From positions 1 to 22,769 of the forward strand of contig CALZJV010000208.1 of NCBI GenBank assembly GCA_945787595.1: 22,769 bases of DNA, read 5' to 3'. Made by a program: the position numbers and the translations under genes. The notes under the pieces are model-generated. The model had not been told where the DNA came from. It searched no databases and saw nothing but the letters and a program-made list of their open reading frames with translations. Below, in pieces: positions 16,476 to 22,769 of this stretch. Each line of letters begins with the position of its first letter. Within the stretch, counting starts at the first letter, position 1. The stretch comes from an uncultured Desulfobacterales bacterium (GTDB lineage Bacteria; Desulfobacterota; Desulfobacteria; Desulfobacterales; JAFDCJ01).

Positions 16476-16999
16476 CATTTATCACGCAATAGCTCCAAAG
16501 TTTTTTGCGACAGGGGCACGTTACGGTCTTTAATGCCCATGTGGCCCATGGATTTTTGGACTTGGATAAATCCACGGGCGCTTTCGATATTTTCGACTTT
16601 CGTGTGAATACCTTCGGACAAGCACAATCCGCAGGAATAGATCGTGGTGAGGCAAGCCCGATAGCGTAGTCTCTCAATGTTGCTTAAAATCTCACGAACT
16701 TCATCACGGCTAAAGACGAACGGGAGCTTCTTTTCACGCCCGGGGCAGATAAACAGCAGCGTTGGCCAGGGGCGCTTAATGGTATTTTCATAGAAGAATT
16801 TGATGATGCACAGGGCGACAGTGCTGGTGCTGCGGCTCCATTTTTTAGCGTTTTTGCCGTACAGAGAGTAATCTCGCAGTTCCTCTGCGGTAATGCTGCC
16901 TGGGGATTTGCCGAAATGTTCGCACAGTTGGTGGACGGCAGTGACATAAAGTGTCAGAGTGCTATTGCTGTAACCTTTGAGTTGTAAGTCTTCGATCAT
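16476..16999 (-). pseudogene. Truncated tyrosine recombinase/integrase, catalytic Arg lost
   Basis: The minus-strand frame from 16999 starts with a SAM-like core-binding domain (MIEDLQLKGYSNSTLTLYVTA, then LRDYSLYGKN) and continues into a catalytic domain: FVFSRDEVREILSNIERLRY, TTIYSCGLCLSEG, KVENIESARG, KDRNVPLSQKTLELLRDKW. In active enzymes CGLCLSEG reads TGLRLSE, where Arg is catalytic box I; here it is Cys. After RDKW (about 16476) the match ends and intron sequence begins; the HxxR, H/W and Tyr boxes are absent. The frame runs on to a stop at 16433 through intron DNA. Such integrases often accompany IS91-type elements, and an IS91 relic lies nearby but on the other strand. Not functional. 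Confidence 0.75.
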
Positions 17000-17060
17000 C
17001 CGCTGTCTTAATCTTAAGGGTGTCTTCGTTTAACTCCTTTTTATATGGTTAATGCAAACG

Positions 17061-17077
17061 GGTATAGGAGATATACC
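17061..17077. repeat. Short perfect inverted repeat
   Basis: GGTATA and TATACC surround GGAGA about 60 bp upstream of the recombinase relic start (minus strand). It may be an operator or an element end. No partner copy is seen in the window. Confidence 0.3.
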
Positions 17078-17173
17078 ATAGTGAATAAAGTCCAAAAACA
17101 AAAATGAAGACTCTGATGTCTTTCTTAATGTTTTTCTGCCCTCAGCCACGACTTGTGAACGGTTACGAACAAA

Positions 17174-17701
17174 TCAACTACCAATCCGCACATAGTCGCC
17201 GTCGAAAACAATCACCTCATAGTCGCCGTCGGATTCATCACCAATAACTGCAGCGGCGGTGACCGATCCGGGGGGCACCAGCTTCAACCGGAAACTGCCG
17301 TCGTCATAGTCGATGCTAACCGCCTTGAAACCGAAGCCGACCGGGATTTTGCCCTCGTAGCCCACCCGGGTATTGGAGCTGTTTTCCGGCGTGACCTCGA
17401 CGTTGCTACCGACCATTTGCTGGATGACGGGTACTTCGACCGCCAAACAGCCGCCGTCGCTCTTTTCGACCTCCACGACCACCTTGCGGGCCTTGAGCAC
17501 GGAGGTAAAGATGGACAAGCGGTCGTCTTCCAACAGCTCAGCCGTCGTGAACAGCGCATCCACTGGCGCGCTGCGATTGATATAGGCGTCCAGTCGCACT
17601 GGTTTTACAAAATGGCGGGTGACCTGTTCGTACTGAAACTTGAGGGCCCGTGCGGTTTTGTAAACTGCTTTGATTCCAAGATTTCCACCGGCGGCGGAAA
17701 T
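17174..17701 (-). pseudogene. 5'-truncated gene resembling bacterial gasdermin (bGSDM)
   Basis: The minus-strand frame is open from 17701, just after a TAG at 17702-17704, to a stop at 17174: 175 residues without an ATG (a GTG lies at 17599). It reads GGNLGIKAVYKTARALKFQYEQV, VKPVRLDAYIN, LLEDDRLSIFTSVLKARKVVVEV, then VEVPVIQQMVGSNVEV and RVGYEGKIPVGFGFKAVSID. This order (Y..A..L.F.f.dv, ld.yl, ...yvvt..lk..k..ve, vpaiq..vg.nv.v, y.G..p..FGFkav.l) resembles the second and third parts of bacterial gasdermins, about 250-residue pore-forming defence proteins freed by a neighbouring protease. The first 70 or so residues, including the lipidated N-terminal Cys, are missing, and no protease gene adjoins. 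It is more GC-rich than its surroundings. Family call from memory of the pattern; it could instead be another beta-rich protein. Confidence 0.45.
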
Positions 17702-17847
17702 CTACAGTCAAAGTCGTTGCATGAATCGACAGATGCTCAAGCCGGCCTTTTTGCATGTTAGCTATAATATATACATAAATATTTATATTGAGGCTCACAT
17801 TTCAATTGTATAGGGTATTCGTAATTCTCCAAGTTGGATTGATCGAT

Positions 17848-18588
17848 ATGTTAAATGCGTGCCCTACACAAATTGATTTAGATGTTTATCAGCCACGCAA
17901 CCCAAAGGCAAGCGCCTATTACAGCTGCGTCGAGGATCATTTTGAACAGCTGGAAACTGTCTGGGACGAACGTTATCAGAGCCGCTTCGGCTTTTGGCGG
18001 CCGTATGTGACCGATGTCATCCAGCGCTATTTGGATTGCGGGGATTTACATTTCGGTTTTGCGCGAGTTAAATGTGAAGACTGTGGACACGAATATTTGC
18101 TGGCGTTTTCTTGCAAGCGCCGACATTTTTGTCCCTCCTGCCATCAGAAGCGGGTGGTGGAATTCGGCGAATGGTTATGCACAGAAGTGCTAAAATATGT
18201 GCCGCACCGGCAGTGGGTTTTCAGCATTCCCAAACGGCTGCGGATCTATTTCATGTTTGACCGGAAGCTGCTCACAAAACTGAGCCGTTGCGCCTGGAAA
18301 GTGCTGAACTTGTATTTAACCCAAGCGATACCCTATGACGATGCCAAAGCCGGTGCTGCGGTTGCCGTACAGAGCTTTGGTGATTTTCAAAATTTTAATT
18401 CCCACCTGCATGTAATCTGTACAGACGGTTGCTTTTATGGCAACGGCTCGTTCAAGGCTTGCCCGACACCACATCCAAAAGATTTAGAGGATTTGTTCCG
18501 CTATGAAGTCTTTAAGATGCTAAAACTGAAGGTAAAATCAATGATGTTGTGATCGAGAACATGATGTATTTGGGCCACAGCAGCTTTA
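17848..18588 (+). pseudogene. IS91-family transposase, frameshifted and 3'-truncated
   Basis: From the ATG at 17848 the frame has the IS91 N-terminus, a zinc-ribbon transposase domain (VKCEDCGHEYLLAFSCKRRH, then FCPSCHQKR), the VFSIPKRLRIYFMFDR block, and an HUH-type His-x-His at residues 186-188 (HLHVICTDG). Near 18525 one base appears lost: the listed frame ends LKVKSMML at 18552, while the shifted frame continues EGKINDVVIENMMYLGHSSF as in relatives. All similarity stops at about 18588, so the catalytic tyrosines and the terminal end are gone. A longer start at 17788 is possible but adds an unrelated hydrophobic stretch. Not functional. Confidence 0.85.
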
Positions 18589-19209
18589 AGAGCCAACTTG
18601 TGCTTTTTGCTATGTACCAAGGGTTTCCTATTCGTTTTAAAACCCGATGTATCTCCAACAAAGTTGGAATCATTAAAGACTATGAAAATTTAAGATATCC
18701 TCAATCTCAGTTTTCATGGCATAGCAGACGATAACTGCTATATATCTACAATAATAACAGTAATTTAACGTTAAAGATACTCAAATGATATCTTACAGCG
18801 GGCAATCTTTTTTTTACAGACCCTACAGAATTAAATTAGACAGATCTTGATTTTAACAGACCTTTTCTATGCAAACTCAGGCACGCCCAAAAACATCAGA
18901 TATAATTGAAGCTATCCGCGGAATCATTGAATAATTTACCTGCCACAAGCCGGATACCGGCTAATATGCCCCATTTTGCGAGGACCTCGTAAGGCATTAG
19001 CACGGACGATAAAAACCGGCGGTACAACTTGACGACGAACCTATCTAAAAGAGCTTTTGCTGTAGATATTAGTGTAACAAATATATAATAGAATCAGAGT
19101 TTTGATTTTACCGGCCGTATTTCTTCACTACCTTTACAAGTTGATCATGATCAATGGCATGTGCGGTGGCGGTGTTGGTCGTATGCATAGCGATGGATGA
19201 GTGGCCGTT
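18589..19209. other. Intergenic debris between IS91 relic and oxidoreductase gene
   Basis: No supported gene. It contains a perfect hairpin at 18948-18962 (AGCCGG-ATA-CCGGCT), a second small stem in GCGAGGACCTCG, and the second copy of the 28-bp direct repeat (19077-19104). The 61-codon open frame from 18549 is the IS91 tail running into unrelated DNA. Confidence 0.45.
19077..19104 (+). repeat. 28-bp direct repeat, copy 2 (partner at 190)
   Basis: Same orientation and 26/28 identity with 190-217; the differences are C to T and A to T. It lies about 105 bp past the end of the oxidoreductase gene, between the mobile-element debris and conserved-looking chromosome, which fits a boundary scar. 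Confidence 0.5.
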
Positions 19210-21091
19210 TTATTGTTCAAGCAAATCAATTTTATTCAGATCCTGCGCAAGATCCGATAAACGTTGAGGGCCAAGAATGTCGGCTCTCTGTAGGCCAGAT
19301 TCAGGATCCCATCCCCGAATCTTATAAAATTCCTTCAACATCCTGTCGTAAGTTTTCCGGTCAAGGGTTTGCCCTTTACGACTTATTACTTCCTCTCCGC
19401 GACCCGGTACGATTACATCCGGATTGAGGTAAATCTCTTTAACCGGGTTTGTAAAATTGAACTCGGCAGGAAAATCATCAAATACGTTCGCCATATTTAT
19501 TGAGACCGGCCTCATCGATTTCAATCCCTGTGGCTGCATGGAATATCCGGCTTTCCATTGTCGGGTCCCCGACATGATCGGGGGTGTTCCATGAAGACAT
19601 GATCGGCCAGACCGCATCGCATAAGCCGAGACTGTCTTTTACGATGGTTCGATCGATTATTTTGGCCGCCGCACAGGCTTTCCCTTCGTGCGTCATCAAA
19701 TCCCATGCTTTTTCATGCCCCCAGAACTTTGAGGCCGCAGCTCTGAAAACATCTGCAGTTACAGGTGAGGATTTGGGGTCATTTAAATAGCGGACCCACT
19801 CTCCCAAAAGTAGGCTCACCTCGTGAAGCATCGATATGGGTTGCCTTGGTTCAAAAGCATATAGCAGGGCATTCGTCAAATAGGCCCGTCCGGAGTATTC
19901 GGCCGCACTACCGACATCCGACACTTCATCGGAAAAATTCGCTCTTGCTTTTTCACCCAGTTTTTCTCCTGCCCGTAACAAGCCTTCGGCTAAAATGTCG
20001 CCAAATCCTTTTCTGTAGGCAATCATATCGGCAAGTTTATCAAAAAACGACAATTTCCCAATTTCTTCGATATGGAGGCCCGTCTCCTCCGGCGTAAGGT
20101 ATCCTGACGCAAAACAGGCATCCAGCCAGGCAATGATATTATACATCTCCATGGTGCAGATCGACAGGTCATTACATAATCGCGTGGCATCAAAGGCCGC
20201 CTCTTCAGGTTCATCGTTTCGATCCACAATCCATTCGTGATAGACAAACACGGCCTGGCACATACCGATAATGTCTTTTCCGGAGGCCGCCCGTGCAACA
20301 AGCCGGAATTCGCAATCGATGGCACATTGATAACAGTGGGCGGTTTTTGCTGAAGCGCCTGTTTCCCGGCAGGCAGAGTCAGGTTTGGCTGGACCTTGGC
20401 ATAAATGATATACTTTTTTATTGAGTTCCTTGAGTCTGTCCGGCTGTGCTGTTGAGGGCCCGCCGCTGCCCATTACGGCTATTGCCTTGAGGTTTTTGGA
20501 ACCGAACACCGCACCGAACCCGCCTGTGACGCTACCGTCATTTTCCGTCATAAGGTTGGCGCTGCGACTCAAATTTTCACCTGCAACACCGGTTGTTATA
20601 AATCTGACCCTTTTCCCATATTCATTTTTCAATATATTACCTGCAGCATATACACCCTTGCCCCAAAGCGAAGATGCGTCATGAATCTGAACGTTCTTGC
20701 CATGGATTAATAAATAAATCGGCTTGCTCGATCGTCCGTGTATGATAAGGCCGTCATAGCCCGCTATTTTCAGGTAGGGTCCAAAAAAGCTGCCGATGTT
20801 GCCATAGCAGAAACCTTCAGGCATCAACATGGGAGATTTGCCGATTACCATGCACCTGGCAGCACCCTGTGTGCCGGTTGCTACCAGGGGGCCGGTCATA
20901 AAGATCAAGCGATTTTCCGGATCAAAGGCACTGGTGCCGGGTAGAACCTCTTCCCAGTAAATTCGGGTGGCGATCCCGCGGCCGCCTAAAAACCGATCGG
21001 CATAGGGCATGGTATCCATTGTCGATGTTCGGCCGTTGGAAAGATCTACCTTGAGAATCTGTCCACACCATCCATGTAGGCCTGTTTTCAT
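19210..21091 (-). pseudogene. Aldehyde:ferredoxin oxidoreductase with C-terminal deletion/frameshift
   Basis: The minus-strand frame 21091-19478 encodes 537 residues of the tungsten AOR family. It starts MKTGLHGWCGQILKVDLSNG with ribosome binding site AAGGAGA, and has FLGGRGIATRIYW, LIFMTGPLVATG and NIGSFFGPYLK. The [4Fe-4S] cysteines are C253, C256 and C260 (HCYQCAIDC) and C491 (DSLGLCD). The frame stops after NKYGERI. A second frame (to 19210) continues DDFPAEFNFTNPV, YLNPDVIVPGRG, SRKGQTLDRKTYDRMLKEFY and RGWDPESGLQ, the normal AOR C-terminus. Relatives have about 15-18 more residues (FNLQRA...RG) at the junction, so a small out-of-frame deletion removed them. All cofactor ligands remain. 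As read it yields a C-terminally shortened protein, which may be inactive. The family oxidises aldehydes to acids with ferredoxin and tungstopterin. Confidence 0.82.
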
Positions 21092-21471
21092 TGTCTTTGT
21101 CTCCTTGGACTGGAGGAATGATTATTTTTCTTAGTAAACAGGGCGTTTGTAAATGCTATATCAACGTCGTCACTTGAGGGCTTCTGAAGCCTCATAACAT
21201 ATTTAATCGCGGAGCGGGACGTTTTTTTAGGTTCCATCTATATCGTTACTTGAATATTTTAATGCTTTTGTTGCATACCAAAACTATTGCTTGCGCCCCA
21301 ACTTTGATGATACCTGTATCTTACCTCGATTTCAGATTATGGCAAACTATCTATAGTCGGGACTCCGTTAAATTTGAGGCTAATTTTATAGCATATCAAA
21401 AATTTAGCATAGTTTTGGGTTGTCTCAATGGATCGGAATTTAAGTAATTTACGAATGAAGGAGTAGGTGTT
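21092..21471. promoter_or_regulatory. Divergent intergenic region with a 10-bp inverted pair
   Basis: This separates the oxidoreductase gene (leftward) from the cyclic-nucleotide-domain gene (rightward), so it should hold both promoters. CCAAAACTAT at 21278-21287 and its exact complement ATAGTTTTGG at 21409-21418 are about 120 bases apart, possibly paired operator half-sites. I cannot assign -35/-10 boxes with confidence. Confidence 0.35.
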
Positions 21472-21918
21472 ATGTATATCCAACAAGTAGAGCTTACGCG
21501 GGGTATCGGAAGAGATTTCGTGAAGGCACTAACGGAGATGTCGGCCAAGGAAGAACATGAGCAAGGGGAAATCCTTTTTAAAAGAGGAGATCCTGCAAAC
21601 CACGCTTTTCTTTTATTGATCGGCCGCGTTCATTTGAAAGTAGGCGAGACTGGTCAGGTGATCCACATCGTAAGCCGTCCTGGTGAGACATTTGGGTGGT
21701 CGAGTCTCGTGGACCGCGATGTATATTCTGCCACCGCAGAGTGCGTCGAGCAGACGGCGCTTCGCAAACTCCACCGAGCTGATTTTCAAAAACTTTTAAA
21801 AAAGGACCCTACAAACGGGCTCATTTTTTTTCAGCGTCTTGCAGGAATGCTTGGAGAACGGTTGCTGGAAAGCTACGCCCGGTATGAAAAATTATTCCGT
21901 GGTGAAACCTTTGTATAG
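21472..21918 (+). CDS. Stand-alone cyclic-nucleotide-binding-domain protein (CRP-like fold, no HTH)
   Basis: A 148-residue protein with a ribosome binding site (AAGGAG) before the ATG. It is a cNMP/CRP-type jelly roll: EQGEILFKRGDPANHAFLLL, then GRVHLKVGE, VSRPGETFGWSSLVDRDVY and SATAECVEQTALRKLHRADF. FGWSSLV sits at the phosphate-binding-cassette position but departs from the classic GE...R.A.V, so ligand binding is uncertain. The C-terminal helices (LIFFQRLAGMLGERLLESYARYEKLF) resemble the dimerisation helix, after which the protein ends without a DNA-binding helix-turn-helix. It probably senses a signal and acts through protein contacts. It is divergent from the oxidoreductase gene and upstream of a dehydrogenase-like gene. 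Confidence 0.82.
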   Translation: MYIQQVELTRGIGRDFVKALTEMSAKEEHEQGEILFKRGDPANHAFLLLIGRVHLKVGETGQVIHIVSRPGETFGWSSLVDRDVYSATAECVEQTALRKLHRADFQKLLKKDPTNGLIFFQRLAGMLGERLLESYARYEKLFRGETFV

Positions 21919-22073
21919 TAAAAAAAATGAAGGCCAGGCAACACAAAAAAAGATCTTAAATTCCGATGGACAACGCACCTTTGCAGACGCTAAAGTGAGG
22001 CGAGTCCCTTTTATTTAAGAAATTGACACGGAACAGTAAGGATCACGATATCAAAATCGTAAACGGGAGTAAA

Positions 22074-22769
22074 ATGATGAATTTCTACACGATGCTTCAA
22101 AGACGTGCTTCAAAGGGACGGCCCATTAAGGTGGGGGTGATCGGTGCGGGAAAGTTTTCTGCCATGTTTTTATCCCAGGCGCGGCTGGTTCCGGGACTAC
22201 AGGTGATGGGGATTGCCGAATTGGAACCGCAGAAAGTCTTTGACGCGCTGGAGCGAACCGGTTGGGATGACGGTATTGCGGAAAATGCCGTGAATGCTGG
22301 ACAGATCAATGATGCTGCCGCCAGAGGACGGATAGGGGTGTGTCCGTCGGCCATGGAAGTGATCGCATCGGACTGCGAAGTGATTCTGGAGATTACCGGC
22401 CATCCGGAGCACGGGACCCAACATGCCCTGGCAGCCATCGAAGCCGGCAAGCATATCGTGATGGTCACCGTGGAGGCGGACTGCCTGGTGGGGCCGGCTT
22501 TGAAGAAGAAGGCGGAAGAGAAGGAGGTGGTTTACTCTATGGCCTACGGCGACCAGCCGGCGTTGATAATGGAGCAAATCGACTGGGCTCGGACCGTGGG
22601 TTTCGATGTGGTGTGTGCCGGAAAGGGGACGCGCTATCAGCCCGAATATCATTTCTCCACCCCTGAAACGGTTTGGGGATATTACGGATTCAGCAAGGAG
22701 CAGGTGGCCAGCGGCGACTACAATGCCCGGATGTTCAACTCCTTCCTGGACGGCTCCAAAAGTGCCATA
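22074..22769 (+). CDS. Homoserine-dehydrogenase-like/DRL-type NAD(P)-dependent oxidoreductase (3' end outside window)
   Basis: The frame is open to the window edge (232 codons seen). A ribosome binding site (GGGAG) precedes two adjacent ATGs (22074 and 22077). The start is MMNFYTMLQRRASKGRPIKV, then a Rossmann fold GVIGAGKFSAMF, LVPGLQVMGIAEL with the acidic ribose-binding residue, DCEVILEITGHPEHG, ALAAIEAGKHIVMVTVEAD and VVYSMAYGDQPALI, then GKGTRYQPEYH. This matches the family of SAF-containing, homoserine-dehydrogenase-like oxidoreductases that includes the DXR-like (DRL) enzymes of Brucella. Most members have no proven substrate, so I do not assign one. About half the protein is missing beyond the edge. 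Confidence 0.78.
   Translation, partial: MMNFYTMLQRRASKGRPIKVGVIGAGKFSAMFLSQARLVPGLQVMGIAELEPQKVFDALERTGWDDGIAENAVNAGQINDAAARGRIGVCPSAMEVIASDCEVILEITGHPEHGTQHALAAIEAGKHIVMVTVEADCLVGPALKKKAEEKEVVYSMAYGDQPALIMEQIDWARTVGFDVVCAGKGTRYQPEYHFSTPETVWGYYGFSKEQVASGDYNARMFNSFLDGSKSAI

Noticed and set aside
16093..16677. 194-codon minus-strand open frame across intron and recombinase DNA
   Set aside because: Its first part is the recombinase relic in the wrong frame and its last part overlaps the methyltransferase gene; only the middle is maturase-like.
17417..17761. Plus-strand 114-codon open frame over the gasdermin-like region
   Set aside because: It is the antisense shadow of the minus-strand frame, with no ribosome binding site and no recognisable motif.
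1..22769. CRISPR array, tRNA or rRNA genes
   Set aside because: No regularly spaced repeats, cloverleaf-type sequences or rRNA signatures were seen on either strand.

Overview
The window looks like part of the chromosome of an uncultured sulfate-reducer-type deltaproteobacterium (Desulfobacterota, probably Desulfobacterales). This is inferred from a tungsten-type aldehyde:ferredoxin oxidoreductase, a large hybrid histidine kinase, an IHF-like protein, moderate to low GC and, most tellingly, apparent use of selenocysteine. I could run no database search; all family calls come from reading motifs.

Layout. 1-895: mostly non-coding, ending in a frameshifted relic of a MalT-like LuxR-family regulator. 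899-4210: a periplasmic-sensing hybrid kinase (SBP-HisKA-HATPase-REC-REC-HPt) that starts at the relic's broken end. 4738-7252: an AI-2E-type permease gene broken by one in-frame TAA, then an LssY_C-domain lipoprotein. 7630-8088: two very small exported proteins. 8329-9092: two copies of a non-autonomous inverted-repeat element, each with a 6-bp target duplication (TAACTA or its complement TAGTTA); one sits in the stop codon of a deleted ArsM-like methyltransferase relic. 9304-9870: a TlpA/thioredoxin-like protein whose first active-site cysteine is encoded by UGA, followed by a hairpin with a GGUC loop, the pattern of a bacterial SECIS; this is the best novelty in the window. 10069-10371: an IHF-like gene without its start.

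10935-16197: a collinear block of SxtJ-like membrane protein, DUF5989 micro-protein, NodU/CmcH-type carbamoyltransferase, membrane-anchored SGNH-hydrolase-like protein and zinc-ribbon SAM methyltransferase. It is probably a modification cassette for a glycan or small molecule, substrate unknown.

16207-18588 is a mobile-element graveyard: the 3' end of a group II intron, a truncated tyrosine recombinase that has lost its catalytic Arg, a 5'-truncated gene resembling bacterial gasdermins, and a frameshifted, truncated IS91-type transposase. 19210-21091: an aldehyde:ferredoxin oxidoreductase gene with a C-terminal deletion/frameshift. 21472-22769: a cyclic-nucleotide-binding-domain protein and the start of a homoserine-dehydrogenase-like/DRL-type oxidoreductase that runs off the window.

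Two themes stand out. Gene decay is dense: at least eight loci are broken or truncated. UGA also appears at two cysteine positions within 0.9 kb, one in an intact frame with a SECIS and one in a relic. A 28-bp direct repeat (26/28 identical) at 190 and 19077 brackets nearly all of the accessory material.
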